Shown here piece by piece: positions 18,083 to 26,733 of a stretch of DNA of 64,000 nt. Origin of the DNA: Ferrimonas senticii DSM 18821 (GTDB taxonomy: Bacteria > Pseudomonadota > Gammaproteobacteria > Enterobacterales > Shewanellaceae); the NCBI RefSeq assembly GCF_000422665.1, contig NZ_AUGM01000011.1, positions 1 through 64,000 on the forward strand, given 5' to 3'. Each line of letters starts with the position of its first letter. The stretch's first letter is position 1. The notes under the pieces are model-generated. The model saw only the letters and a program-made list of their open reading frames with translations. It was not told the DNA's origin and ran no database searches. Both the position numbers and the translations under genes were made by a program.

Positions 18083-18282
18083 AGGGTAGTTGGGTGAGCG
18101 GTCCTACGAATTATTCTTGTTGGCTGTCCTTAATTTAATTCAGACTCGGGCTCTTATTGACCCGTTGCTGGATTAAGTAAGTTGGCTGACAGCGGACGCG
18201 ACTCTCAAACCCCCGCAGTGGCTAAAGTTGGCCTTGTTATTGTTATTTTTGGCCAGCCCCTGCGGGTTGTAAGCGGCAAAGC
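18083..18282 (-). other. Long glnA 3' untranslated region, possible small RNA
   Basis: This 200-base stretch lies between the glnA stop and its terminator and contains no open frame of note. An internal long-range inverted repeat is present (18208-18268; AACCCGCAG-type arm pairing with CTGCGGGGGTT plus GGCC/GGCC). In E. coli and Salmonella the glnA 3' UTR is processed to the Hfq-dependent small RNA GlnZ. Whether an equivalent RNA is made here is a guess based on position, length and the strong terminator with its long T tail. Confidence 0.3.
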
Positions 18283-19692
18283 TTAGCAGCTGTAGTACAT
18301 CTCAAATTCCAGCGGGTGAGTGGTCATGTTCACTCGAGCGGCTTCAGCGCGCTTCAGTTCGATGTAGGAATCGATGAAGTCGTCAGAGAACACGCCACCG
18401 GCGGTCAAGAACGCGCGGTCGGCGTCCAGGCAATCCAGTGCGTTGTCCAAGCTGGTAGCCACGGTTGGGATCTCGGCCGCTTCTTCTGCTGGCAGATCGT
18501 ACAGGTCTTTGTCCATCGCTTCGCCTGGGTGGATCTTGTTCTGGATACCGTCCAGACCGGCCATCAGCATGGCGGAGAACGCCAGGTATGGGTTGGCAGT
18601 TGGATCTGGGAAGCGCACTTCAATGCGGCGACCTTTCGGGCTTGGGATCACTGGAATACGGATAGAAGCGGAACGGTTACGGGCAGAGTAGGCCAGCATT
18701 ACCGGAGCTTCGAAGTGTGGTACCAGACGCTTGTAAGAGTTGGTGGATGGGTTGGTCAGCGCGTTCAGAGCACGAGCGTGCTTGATGATGCCGCCAATGT
18801 AGTACAGCGCCATTTCAGACAGGCCGCCGTATTTGTCGCCAGCAAACAGGTTTTCGCCATCCTTTGCCAGAGACTGGTGACAGTGCATGCCAGAGCCGTT
18901 GTCGCCAACGATTGGTTTAGGCATAAAGGTGGCGGTCTTGCCGTAAACGTGGGCCACGTTGTGGATCACGTACTTCATTACCTGGATCTCGTCGGCTTTT
19001 TCGACGATGGAGTTAAAGCGGCAGGCGATCTCGTTCTGACCTGCGGTGGCCACTTCGTGGTGATGGGCTTCAACTACTTGGCCCATCTCTTCCAGTACCA
19101 GACACATGGCAGAACGGATGTCTTGGGCAGAATCCACTGGGGATACTGGGAAGTAGCCGCCTTTCACGCCTGGACGGTGGCCTTTGTTGCCGCCTTCGTA
19201 CTCTTTGTCAGAGTTCCAAGCCGCTTCTTCAGCGTCGATTTTGTACATAGAACCGGACATGTCGGTCTTGTACTTAACGTCGTCAAACAGGAAGAACTCT
19301 GGCTCTGGACCAAAGAAACAGTCGTCAGCGATGCCGGTGGACTGCATGTACGCCTTGGCGCGCTTGGCGATAGAACGCGGATCGCGATCGTAACCTTCCA
19401 TGGTGGCTGGCTCGATGATGTCACAGCGGATGTTCAGGGTAGACTCATCGGTAAATGGGTCCATAACCGCAGTGGCAGGGTCTGGCATCAGGATCATGTC
19501 GGATTCGTTGATGCCCTTCCAACCTTGGATGGAGGAACCGTCAAACATCTTACCGTCTTCGAAGAAGTCGGCGTCGATTTGGTTAACTGGGATGGAAACG
19601 TGCTGCTCTTTACCTTTGGTATCGGTAAAGCGCATGTCTACAAACTTCACTTCATTTTCTTCGATGAGTTTAAAAACGTTTTCGACGGACAT
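18283..19692 (-). CDS. glnA: Glutamine synthetase, type I
   Basis: A 469-residue ATP-dependent glutamine synthetase, the same length as the E. coli enzyme. Visible signatures are [13 protein letters not shown] near residue 49, the metal-binding [26 protein letters not shown], the [12 protein letters not shown] region, and an adenylylation-site Tyr in DLYDLPAEE near residue 398, so activity should be controlled by GlnE. I chose the ATG at 19692 rather than an earlier in-frame Met at 19713 because the family starts with MSxE and GGAGG lies 8 bases upstream. A sigma-54 promoter and two NtrC palindromes precede it, as expected of a gene induced under nitrogen limitation. Confidence 0.98.
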   Translation of the reverse strand: MSVENVFKLIEENEVKFVDMRFTDTKGKEQHVSIPVNQIDADFFEDGKMFDGSSIQGWKGINESDMILMPDPATAVMDPFTDESTLNIRCDIIEPATMEGYDRDPRSIAKRAKAYMQSTGIADDCFFGPEPEFFLFDDVKYKTDMSGSMYKIDAEEAAWNSDKEYEGGNKGHRPGVKGGYFPVSPVDSAQDIRSAMCLVLEEMGQVVEAHHHEVATAGQNEIACRFNSIVEKADEIQVMKYVIHNVAHVYGKTATFMPKPIVGDNGSGMHCHQSLAKDGENLFAGDKYGGLSEMALYYIGGIIKHARALNALTNPSTNSYKRLVPHFEAPVMLAYSARNRSASIRIPVIPSPKGRRIEVRFPDPTANPYLAFSAMLMAGLDGIQNKIHPGEAMDKDLYDLPAEEAAEIPTVATSLDNALDCLDADRAFLTAGGVFSDDFIDSYIELKRAEAARVNMTTHPLEFEMYYSC

Positions 19693-19748
19693 CCTAACTG
19701 CCTCCAATGGCATAAAATTTCGATAAACCAGAGTGTTGGCACGGTTAT

Positions 19749-19764
19749 AGCGATTACTGTGCCA
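19749..19764 (-). promoter_or_regulatory. Sigma-54 promoter of glnA
   Basis: Minus-strand TGGCACAGTAATCGCT matches the -24/-12 consensus TGGCAC-N5-TTGCW, with GG and GC dinucleotides separated by exactly 10 bases. It is 57 bases upstream of the glnA start codon and about 65 bases from the nearest NtrC palindrome, a typical activator distance. Confidence 0.8.
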
Positions 19765-19826
19765 ACTTTCTAAGTTATTGATCTAAAACAGCCTTGCTTT
19801 AGTTGGTGCGTTTCTGATGGACGCGA

Positions 19827-19877
19827 TGGCACCAACTTGGTGCGCAGGAGTTTGCCTGTTGCACCAACTTGGTGCAA
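19827..19877. promoter_or_regulatory. Two NtrC enhancer sites upstream of glnA
   Basis: Site one, TGGCACCAACTTGGTGCGC (19827-19845), and site two, TTGCACCAACTTGGTGCAA (19859-19877), are near-perfect and perfect palindromes whose centres are 32 bases apart, three helical turns. This is the arrangement of strong NtrC enhancers. A further half-site TTGGTGCG is at about 19803. The rest of 19693-20161 holds the sigma-54 promoter and the typA leader, with no other gene. Confidence 0.85.
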
Positions 19878-20161
19878 TTGCGTGGCTCATCCTAAGCCTT
19901 GGATCTCAAGGCGTTACTGCATCAATCTGCAGCGGCGCCAGTTTATCACCATGACTGATTGCTTTTTAATCAAAAATTGCCGCTTAATTGTCGCAGTTTA
20001 ACCATCATTCCTTTACACTTGCCCGCCAAAATGGCGCAGGCCTCACGTTTGCGCCTTATCGCCTGTCGGCGAAATTCTATTACCCCCTCAAAGGGGTTGT
20101 CTTTTGGGGATGGCCTAGACTAGAGCCATGCCCTTATTACCCCTTTGCCCGGAGACTGACT

Positions 20162-21985
20162 TTGAGCATCGAAAATTTGCGTAACGTGGCGATCATCGCT
20201 CACGTTGACCACGGTAAAACTACCCTGGTTGATAAACTGCTTTCCCAATCTGGCACCCTGGACGCGCGCGTTGACCTAGACGAGCGTGTAATGGATTCCA
20301 ACGACATTGAAAAAGAGCGTGGTATTACCATTCTGGCGAAAAACACCGCCATTAAGTGGAACGACTACCGCATCAACATCGTGGACACCCCAGGACACGC
20401 CGACTTCGGTGGTGAAGTAGAGCGCGTTCTGTCCATGGTTGACTCCGTACTGCTGCTGGTTGATGCCCAAGAAGGCCCAATGCCACAGACTCGCTTCGTA
20501 ACCCAGAAAGCGTTTGCTCAGGGTCTGAAGCCAATCGTGGTTATCAACAAGATCGACAAGCCTGGCGCTCGTCCTGACTGGGTAATGGATCAGGTATTTG
20601 ACCTGTTCGACAACCTGGGTGCGACCGACGAACAGCTGGACTTCAAAGTAGTTTACGCTTCCGCACTGAACGGTTGGGCGTCTACCGAAGAGGGCGAGTC
20701 TGCTCCTGACATGACCGCACTGTTCCAGACCATCGTTGACGAAGTTGCTGCCCCTGCTGGTGATCCAGAGGGTGCGTTCCAGATGCAGGTTTCTCAGCTG
20801 GACTACAACTCTTACGTGGGCGTAATCGGCGTTGGCCGTGTATCTCGCGGTAAAGTAAAAGTGGGCCAACAGGTAACCATCCACTGCGCTGACGGTCACA
20901 TCCGTAACGGCAAAGTAGGTCAGGTTCTGGGCTACATGGGTCTGGAGCGTCACGATGTTGCAGAAGCGCAAGCGGGCGACATCATCGCGATTTCTGGTCT
21001 GGGTGATCTGAAGATCTCTGACACCATCTGCTGTCCATCTGAAGTAGAAGCGCTGCCACCACTGTCTGTGGACGAGCCTACCGTGACCATGACCTTCCAG
21101 GTGAACACCTCGCCTTTCTGTGGTCAGGAAGGTAAGTTTGTGACCTCCCGTAACATTCTGGAGCGTCTGCAGAAGGAACTGGTTCACAACGTAGCACTGC
21201 GCGTTGAAGAAACCGAAAACCCAGATCAGTTCAAAGTTTCTGGCCGTGGTGAACTGCACCTGGGCATCCTGATCGAAAACATGCGTCGTGAAGGCTTCGA
21301 GCTGGCGGTATCCCGTCCTGAAGTAATCATGCGCACCATCGATGGCGAGCTGCAAGAGCCGTACGAGACCGTAACCATCGACGTGGAAGAAGCTCACCAG
21401 GGCTCTATCATGGAGAAGATGGGTCTGCGTAAAGCGGAACTGACCGACATGGCGCCAGACGGCAAAGGCCGTATCCGTATGGACTTTATCATGCCAGCAC
21501 GTGGTCTGATCGGCTTCCAGACTGAGTTCATGACTCTGACCTCTGGTTCTGGTCTGATGTACCACACCTTCCTGCAGTACGGCCCGCACAAAGGCGGCGT
21601 TATCGGCCAGCGTAACAACGGCGTACTGATCGCCAACGCTACCGGTAAAGCACTGACCAACGCGCTGTTCAACCTGCAAGAGCGTGGTCGTCTGATGGTT
21701 GGCCACGGTACCGAAGTGTACGAAGGCATGGTTATCGGTATCCACAGCCGCGACAACGACCTGACCGTTAACGCCCTGAAAGGCAAGCAGCTGACCAACG
21801 TACGTGCCTCTGGTACTGACGATGCGCAGGTTCTGACTCCGCCAATCAAGATGACTCTGGAACAAGCACTGGAATTCATCGACAACGATGAACTGGTGGA
21901 AGTAACCCCAGAAAACATCCGTATCCGTAAGAAGCTGTTGACCGAGAACGAGCGTAAGCGCGCTTCTCGTGATTCTAAGAAGTAA
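20162..21985 (+). CDS. typA: Ribosome-associated GTPase TypA/BipA
   Basis: A 607-residue translational GTPase involved in 50S ribosome assembly and stress adaptation. G motifs are AHVDHGKTT (residues 13-21), DTPGH (75-79) and NKID (129-132), followed by EF-G-like domains and the BipA-specific C-terminal domain. I chose the TTG codon at 20162: GGAG lies 7 bases upstream, and the resulting [19 protein letters not shown] and 607-residue length match E. coli TypA exactly, while the longer open frame from 19988 would add 58 unrelated residues. Codon use is strongly biased toward the codons of highly expressed genes. A terminator follows at 22041-22069. Confidence 0.97.
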   Translation: MSIENLRNVAIIAHVDHGKTTLVDKLLSQSGTLDARVDLDERVMDSNDIEKERGITILAKNTAIKWNDYRINIVDTPGHADFGGEVERVLSMVDSVLLLVDAQEGPMPQTRFVTQKAFAQGLKPIVVINKIDKPGARPDWVMDQVFDLFDNLGATDEQLDFKVVYASALNGWASTEEGESAPDMTALFQTIVDEVAAPAGDPEGAFQMQVSQLDYNSYVGVIGVGRVSRGKVKVGQQVTIHCADGHIRNGKVGQVLGYMGLERHDVAEAQAGDIIAISGLGDLKISDTICCPSEVEALPPLSVDEPTVTMTFQVNTSPFCGQEGKFVTSRNILERLQKELVHNVALRVEETENPDQFKVSGRGELHLGILIENMRREGFELAVSRPEVIMRTIDGELQEPYETVTIDVEEAHQGSIMEKMGLRKAELTDMAPDGKGRIRMDFIMPARGLIGFQTEFMTLTSGSGLMYHTFLQYGPHKGGVIGQRNNGVLIANATGKALTNALFNLQERGRLMVGHGTEVYEGMVIGIHSRDNDLTVNALKGKQLTNVRASGTDDAQVLTPPIKMTLEQALEFIDNDELVEVTPENIRIRKKLLTENERKRASRDSKK

Positions 21986-22040
21986 GATTCTTGGCGAAAT
22001 AGCCGTGGTTGGTAATTAGCTGCCAATCACTGGATTAAAA

Positions 22041-22069
22041 AGGCACCCACGGGTGCCTTTGTTGTTTTT
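22041..22069 (+). terminator. Terminator of typA
   Basis: AGGCACCC/GGGTGCCT stem followed by TTGTTGTTTTT on the plus strand, about 55 bases past the stop codon. Confidence 0.85.
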
Positions 22070-22077
22070 GCGGTCAT

Positions 22078-22109
22078 AAAAAATGGGCAGTCCGGTGGAC
22101 TGCCCATTG
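22078..22109 (-). terminator. Terminator of rluF
   Basis: AATGGGCAGTCC/GGACTGCCCATT hairpin followed by TTTTTT on the minus strand, 13 bases past the rluF stop codon. Together with 22041-22069 it separates the convergent typA and rluF. Confidence 0.9.
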
Positions 22110-22121
22110 TGGTGCATTGGC

Positions 22122-23138
22122 TTACTTACGCTTCAAGCTTAAGGTGTTGCCTGAACGTTTTGGCTTGTCGTTGCCCGCTTTCGGTGCATTGGGATTCACG
22201 TACACCTTGCTGCCTTGTGGCTTTTGGCTGCGGCCGCTGTTGCTTGGACGCCCTTGACCGCCTTGCTCGTTACGACCGTAGCGCGGGTTGTCCAGTACCC
22301 CGCGGCCTTCACCTTGGCCGGATGGGCGGCGAGGGTTGCCGGAGCGGGGTTTATCGCCTTCTGGTTTAATCCGTTTTGGCGAGTGGTAATCCGCTTTCGG
22401 CTGGGCGGTATTGGCGGCGGTTTTGCTGGAACCTTGCACGGCGCGGTTGATTTCGGCCATCTCTTGCTCGGTCAGGTTGCGCCATGCGCCTGGACGTAAG
22501 CCATCCAGCGACACGTTCATAATCCGGGTGCGTTTCAGGGTCACCACGTTGTAATCAAGGTATTCACACATCCGGCGGATCTGACGGTTCAGCCCTTGGG
22601 TCAGAATGATCTTAAAGGTGAACTTGCTGATCACTTCGCAGCGGCACGGTTTGGTGACGGTGCCCAAAATTGGCACGCCGCGGCTCATTCGTTCGATAAA
22701 GCGCTCACTCACCGGCTTATCTACGGTGACGATGTACTCTTTGTCGTGGGCGTTTTCGGCGCGCAGGATCTTGTTCACGATGTCGCCATCGGAGGTCAGG
22801 AAGATCAGCCCTTCAGAGGGTTTATCCAAACGGCCAATCGGGAAGATCCGCTGCTTGTGGCCGATGGCGTCGATGATGTTGCCTTGGACATCGCGTTCGG
22901 TGGTGCAGGTGATCCCTACCGGCTTGTGGTAAGCGATGTAGATCCGATCGGCTTTATCGCTGGCACTGGCTTTGATCACCCGGCCATCGACCGCCACTTT
23001 ATCGCCCGCACCAACCTTGGTGCCCAGCTCTGGCAGGCGACCATTGATGGTAACGCGGTTTTGCTCGATCAATTTGTCCGCTTCACGGCGGGAGCAAAAG
23101 CCCGATTCACTGATGAATTTATTAAGACGTTTTTCCAT
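22122..23138 (-). CDS. rluF: 23S rRNA pseudouridine(2604) synthase RluF
   Basis: A 338-residue RsuA/RluF-type pseudouridine synthase. An N-terminal S4 RNA-binding domain (RLNKFISESGFCSRREADKLIEQ) is followed by the catalytic domain with the active-site Asp in FPIGRLDKPSEGLIFLTSDGD and the GLNRQIRRMCEYLDYNV motif. RluF modifies U2604 of 23S rRNA, and its IMNVSLDGL segment is shared with the E. coli protein. The C-terminal 90 residues are a basic Gly/Arg/Ser-rich tail (QGEGRGVLDNPRYGRNE...), likely disordered and RNA-binding. A GTG nine bases upstream (23147) is an alternative start; the ATG at 23138 aligns better with the family. Confidence 0.92.
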   Translation of the reverse strand: MEKRLNKFISESGFCSRREADKLIEQNRVTINGRLPELGTKVGAGDKVAVDGRVIKASASDKADRIYIAYHKPVGITCTTERDVQGNIIDAIGHKQRIFPIGRLDKPSEGLIFLTSDGDIVNKILRAENAHDKEYIVTVDKPVSERFIERMSRGVPILGTVTKPCRCEVISKFTFKIILTQGLNRQIRRMCEYLDYNVVTLKRTRIMNVSLDGLRPGAWRNLTEQEMAEINRAVQGSSKTAANTAQPKADYHSPKRIKPEGDKPRSGNPRRPSGQGEGRGVLDNPRYGRNEQGGQGRPSNSGRSQKPQGSKVYVNPNAPKAGNDKPKRSGNTLSLKRK

Positions 23139-23202
23139 GATGATCACTTAATGGCTGCCATTAGGCGGCGCAGTTTACCGACAACCATAGCGTTGCCCAA
23201 CT

Positions 23203-23224
23203 AAAAAGGCGCCGATTGGCGCCT
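23203..23224 (-). terminator. Terminator of the DUF2959 gene
   Basis: AGGCGCC/GGCGCCT stem with a four-base loop and a TTTTT tail on the minus strand, about 20 bases past the stop codon. Confidence 0.88.
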
Positions 23225-23243
23225 CTTGATGGTATCAACCCGC

Positions 23244-23873
23244 TTACTTGAGGGTAGCAATAAACTGGTCGGATTCGGCGATGGCGCTGTTCATCTCTTT
23301 GATCAGGCGATTGATTTCGACCTGCAGCGAGCTGAATTCGTTGCCGATGGCGCTGATCGCCGAGGCATTGAGGTTGTGCTTAAGGAACAGCTCGTTGTCT
23401 TTCAAACGGCGCAGTACCGGTTCCATTTTGTCTTCGGCGCGGCGCATGGCGCTAAGCATGTCGGCGTAGCGGCGCTTAGTGTCTCGCAGTTGCTGTTCGC
23501 TGCTGCGGCGGAGATTGGCGGATTGATATTGGCCAATTTCATCCTGCCATTCATCGAACATCGCGTTGGCAACGTCATCCACGGCGTCGATGTGGCTGCT
23601 GACCGAATCGGCAGCGGCTTTGGAATCGTCGTACTTGCCCTTAACTTGGTCGTACACCGCTTCCAGATCGCCACCATCAAAACTCACCAGAGTTTTCAAC
23701 TGTTCCAGTGCGGAGGAAAATTGCTGCTGCGCTTCCTGTTGGCTTTCTTGAGTGTCTTCGACACGGTCAACCAAGATTTCGCGCTTATGGTAGCCGACTT
23801 GCTCGGCGGCGGCGTAGTAGGCGCTTTGGCAGCCGCTGAGTAGCAGGGTAAAGGCTAAAATCAGATAACGCAT
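23244..23873 (-). CDS. DUF2959 family lipoprotein
   Basis: A 209-residue predicted lipoprotein with a signal peptide and lipobox LLSGC (Cys15). The remainder is helical and charged, with heptad-like patterns (QQEAQQQFSSALEQLKTL, and MEPVLRRLKDNELFLKHNL), indicating a coiled coil in the periplasm. The family (DUF2959) is widespread in marine gammaproteobacteria, and its role is not known. The gene lies 12 bases downstream of a small membrane protein gene on the same strand and they probably form an operon. Confidence 0.85.
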   Translation of the reverse strand: MRYLILAFTLLLSGCQSAYYAAAEQVGYHKREILVDRVEDTQESQQEAQQQFSSALEQLKTLVSFDGGDLEAVYDQVKGKYDDSKAAADSVSSHIDAVDDVANAMFDEWQDEIGQYQSANLRRSSEQQLRDTKRRYADMLSAMRRAEDKMEPVLRRLKDNELFLKHNLNASAISAIGNEFSSLQVEINRLIKEMNSAIAESDQFIATLK

Positions 23874-23885
23874 GGCGTGTTCCTC

Positions 23886-24110
23886 TTAAGGCTTAAATTT
23901 GGCGGCGTCGATGATGCACCACAGGTGCACAGGCAGCACGATAACGTACGGAATGAACAACAACCACGGACCGATGGCATAGCCTGTGACGAGAAAGATA
24001 AAGAATAAAAACGCCGGCAGGATCCGACCTTGGATCAGTTGCCCAAGACCTGGGAAAAATACGCTAGCCAGGGCGGCAATCACATTGCCGGCAGAACCTT
24101 GTTCAGCCAT
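23886..24110 (-). CDS. Small two-helix membrane protein
   Basis: A 74-residue hydrophobic protein. A short polar N terminus is followed by an amphipathic segment VIAALASVFFPGLGQLIQGR and two predicted membrane helices (about residues 30-46 and 48-68). The FPGLGQLIQGR motif resembles the turn of TM2-like and related small membrane proteins, but I cannot assign a family with certainty. It starts at the ATG at 24110 and is likely cotranscribed with the DUF2959 lipoprotein downstream. Function unknown. Confidence 0.7.
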   Translation of the reverse strand: MAEQGSAGNVIAALASVFFPGLGQLIQGRILPAFLFFIFLVTGYAIGPWLLFIPYVIVLPVHLWCIIDAAKFKP

Positions 24111-24199
24111 CAGTTTAATTTCCTTATGGAATTCAGGGTAATGCCGCTATGGTGCCTGATTGTTATACACTGCGCCAGAGCGATTATCAGGAGTAGATT

Positions 24200-25087
24200 A
24201 TGGACTTAGGTGCACGGATCCGCACGGTGATGGTGGCGATGCCGTGGCGGCAGTTGCCGGGTTTTGTGCCGTTTCTGGTGAAGCGTTGTCACAACCATGG
24301 GCTGCAGATCACCGCCGGCCATTTGGCCTACGTGACGTTGTTAAGCATCGTACCGTTGCTGTCGGTGGCGCTGTCGATCTTCTCGGCGTTCCCTGGCTTT
24401 GCTGGCACCCGAGCTAAGCTGGAATCCTTTGTTTTTGAAAACTTTATTCCTGCAGCCGGCGGGGTGATCCAGCAGTATATGGGGCAGTTTATTGATAACG
24501 CCTCGAAGATGACCGCGGTGGGGATCTTGTCGTTGGCGGTGATTGCGCTGTTGCTGATCAGCAACATCGATAAGGCGCTGAATCGGATCTTTGAGATTGA
24601 AAATCACCGCCGTTGGGTCTTTTCCTTTTCACTGTACTGGATGATTTTGACCTTAGGGCCAGTGCTGATTGGCGCGAGCATAGCCGCGACCACCTATGTG
24701 ACCTCCCTGAAGCTGTTTGACGATCCCAATGTTTCTGGGCTGTACACCTTTTTGATTGCGCGGTTGCCGTTCTTGCTGTCGATCAGCGCCTTTGCGCTGC
24801 TGTATCTGCTGGTGCCCAACACCCGTGTGCGCTTGTGGCATGCGGTGTTTGGGGCGATGGTGGCGGCGTTGCTGTTTGAAGCGTCCAAGAAGGGCTTTGC
24901 CTGGTATGTCACTAGCTTTCCATCCTACGAGGCGATCTATGGCGCCTTAGCGGTGATCCCGATTCTGTTTGTCTGGGTTTACCTGTCGTGGTTGATTGTG
25001 TTGTTTGGGGCGACGGTGACGGCGGCCCTGCCGGAATACTTTGTGTGTCCGCGAGAGCCTGACGATCCAGCGCTGGAAAGTGCTTAA
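24200..25087 (+). CDS. YihY/BrkB family inner membrane protein
   Basis: A 295-residue integral membrane protein of the YihY (UPF0761) family, formerly misnamed ribonuclease BN. It shows six hydrophobic segments, an AGHLAYVTLLSIVPLLSVAL motif near the first helix and the late NTRVRLWHAVFGAMVAALLFE region. Family members are of unknown or disputed function (transport or cell envelope). In many gammaproteobacteria yihY lies next to dtd, as here, 65 bases upstream with a terminator between. The start is the ATG at 24200 preceded by AGGAG. Confidence 0.9.
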   Translation: MDLGARIRTVMVAMPWRQLPGFVPFLVKRCHNHGLQITAGHLAYVTLLSIVPLLSVALSIFSAFPGFAGTRAKLESFVFENFIPAAGGVIQQYMGQFIDNASKMTAVGILSLAVIALLLISNIDKALNRIFEIENHRRWVFSFSLYWMILTLGPVLIGASIAATTYVTSLKLFDDPNVSGLYTFLIARLPFLLSISAFALLYLLVPNTRVRLWHAVFGAMVAALLFEASKKGFAWYVTSFPSYEAIYGALAVIPILFVWVYLSWLIVLFGATVTAALPEYFVCPREPDDPALESA

Positions 25088-25099
25088 TCGCCCTTGTTG

Positions 25100-25132
25100 A
25101 AAACGCTCATCTTCGCCAAGATGAGCGTTTTT
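25100..25132 (+). terminator. Terminator of yihY
   Basis: AAACGCTCATCTT/AAGATGAGCGTTT stem around CGCC with a TTTTT tail, about 15 bases past the stop codon and just before dtd. Confidence 0.92.
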
Positions 25133-25152
25133 AGTGGTGGGGTGAGAGAACC

Positions 25153-25590
25153 ATGATTGCGTTGATCCAACGAGTGCGCCAAGCCAAGGTGGAAGTGGCT
25201 GAGGAAGTGACCGGCCAAATTGGTACTGGTCTGCTGGTGCTGCTGGGGGTTGAGCGTGACGACGACGACGCCAAGCTGAAGAAGCTGGCGGATAAGGTGA
25301 TCAAGTATCGGATCTTCAGCGACGCTGACGGCAAGATGAATCTGAACGTCCAGCAAGCCGGTGGCAGTTTGTTGGTGGTCAGCCAATTCACGCTGGCGGC
25401 GGATACTGAAAAAGGCCTGCGCCCGAGTTTCTCCTGCGCGGCCCACCCAAGCGAGGCGGAAGTGATGTACCAGCGCTTTGTTGAGTACTGCCGTAGCCAA
25501 GGCATGATCGTAGAAACCGGTCGGTTCGGCGCTGATATGCAGGTGTCCCTGACCAACGATGGCCCAGTGACGTTTAATCTCAAGAGCTAA
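25153..25590 (+). CDS. dtd: D-aminoacyl-tRNA deacylase
   Basis: A 145-residue homodimeric enzyme that hydrolyses D-aminoacyl-tRNA and glycyl-tRNA(Ala), preventing D-amino acids entering proteins. It has the two signature motifs of the family: SQFTLAAD around residues 77-84 and TNDGPVTF near the C terminus, which form the active site across the dimer. Full length for the family. The gene has its own terminator at 25643-25671. Confidence 0.97.
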   Translation: MIALIQRVRQAKVEVAEEVTGQIGTGLLVLLGVERDDDDAKLKKLADKVIKYRIFSDADGKMNLNVQQAGGSLLVVSQFTLAADTEKGLRPSFSCAAHPSEAEVMYQRFVEYCRSQGMIVETGRFGADMQVSLTNDGPVTFNLKS

Positions 25591-25642
25591 TTGCTAATCA
25601 TTGCCAGCTATTAGCAGTGATTTGTCAGTTATCAGTAAACGC

Positions 25643-25671
25643 AAAAGGGTAGCTCACGGAGCTACCCTTTT
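25643..25671. terminator. Bidirectional terminator after dtd
   Basis: AAAAGGGTAGCTC/GAGCTACCCTTTT stem around a four-base loop, symmetrical enough to work for both dtd (plus) and transcripts from the minus-strand DUF3014 gene. Confidence 0.85.
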
Positions 25672-25700
25672 GGTTTACTGCGACCTGCTGTTAACTAATG

Positions 25701-25752
25701 ACTGACAACTGACAACTGACAACTGACAACTGACAACTGACAACTGACAACT
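25701..25752. repeat. Heptanucleotide tandem repeat array 2
   Basis: Seven full copies plus three bases of ACTGACA. The array ends 9 bases from the stop codon of the minus-strand DUF3014 gene. Degenerate forms of the same motif surround it (GTCAGTTATCAGT near 25624 and TAATGACTGAC near 25695). Same sequence and orientation as array 1 at 1-40. Confidence 0.97.
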
Positions 25753-25760
25753 ATTCGGGT

Positions 25761-26645
25761 CTATTCATTCAATGCGCTTTTGAAGCGAGTAAGCAGCGAC
25801 TTGATCTTGCGGGTATTGCTAGGACCCATGCGGATCAGTGTCTTATGGGCATCGCTAAGCGCTTCGATGTCGTCGTCGGCAAAGGTGTAGTTCACGCTGT
25901 AGCTCTTCAGTGCCAGTGGTTGGTCGTATTCTGGCGCCGCCAACAGGGTATCGATGGCGTTAAACAGGGTGTTACGGAACTGCCCTTGTGGATAGCCGAG
26001 CTCTTGATAGGCGCTATCCAGCAGTGGTTCGATGGTCAGATAAGCCGTGCTGAGCTGGGCCTCATCAAGGCGATAGAGAAAATCTGCCATTTTATCAAAG
26101 CGACGGTAGCCCTCTGGGTCCAGATAGATGGCGTTATTTAACTCCAGCACTGTGAAGCTTTCGGTTTGTGGCAGCAGTGGCCCTTGGCTGCGCATCAGCT
26201 CGCCCGCCGTTAGGTTATCGACAAATACCGCGGTGCGGCGCAGCAGATTGTCCTGTCGCAACGCACTGTCGATCTGCATGCCATCGGCGATGTCAGCCAG
26301 GAGGCTTAAACTGAAGTCGTCAGAGTCGTCCAAGCTCGGCAGCTTGATGGGTTGCGGCTGTGGCTCTGGTGCGGGCGTCGGTTCAACCACTGCCGGTTCG
26401 GGTTGCGGTTTGGCGGCTGGCGCGGGTTGTGGCTCTGGCTCGACCACCGGCTCTACCGGCAATGGCTCAATCGGCAGCGTTGGTTCTGGGATCACCACCG
26501 GCGCGATCGGTTCTGGGCGGGAGGGTTCGCTGGTGCTATCACTAAGCCAGTACCACGCCCCAGCACAGCCGACGATGGCGACTGTCACTGCGCCGACAAG
26601 CAGCGGATTGAGCTTGCCGTCTTGGCTGCTGTTGTGTTCATTCAT
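25761..26645 (-). CDS. DUF3014 family membrane-anchored protein
   Basis: A 294-residue protein with a short cytoplasmic N terminus, one membrane anchor (residues 14-34, LNPLLVGAVTVAIVGCAGAWYW), a long Pro/Glu-rich linker (about 40-100, repeated PEP and PVE units) and a C-terminal helical domain of DUF3014. The linker would span the periplasm, in the manner of TonB-like or cell-wall-spanning proteins. Function unknown. The gene is followed after 9 bases by heptamer array 2. Confidence 0.85.
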   Translation of the reverse strand: MNEHNSSQDGKLNPLLVGAVTVAIVGCAGAWYWLSDSTSEPSRPEPIAPVVIPEPTLPIEPLPVEPVVEPEPQPAPAAKPQPEPAVVEPTPAPEPQPQPIKLPSLDDSDDFSLSLLADIADGMQIDSALRQDNLLRRTAVFVDNLTAGELMRSQGPLLPQTESFTVLELNNAIYLDPEGYRRFDKMADFLYRLDEAQLSTAYLTIEPLLDSAYQELGYPQGQFRNTLFNAIDTLLAAPEYDQPLALKSYSVNYTFADDDIEALSDAHKTLIRMGPSNTRKIKSLLTRFKSALNE

Positions 26646-26733
26646 CGGGTAATATTCCCTTAATTCTGAATCTGTTGATTGTGGCTTTCTGAGCCATGGT
26701 GTCTAGCAGAATCGCTGCCGTACTCGATCCCGA

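Noticed and set aside
18316-19773. 485-codon open frame on the plus strand antisense to glnA
   Set aside because: It mirrors glnA codon bias; there is no ribosome binding site or recognisable domain, and glnA is certain.
20276-21865. 529-codon open frame on the minus strand antisense to typA
   Set aside because: An artefact of strong codon bias in typA; the composition (high His, Val, Gln) is not protein-like.
25701-25752. Possible CRISPR array at the heptamer repeats
   Set aside because: The units are 7 bases with no spacers, and no cas genes are nearby.
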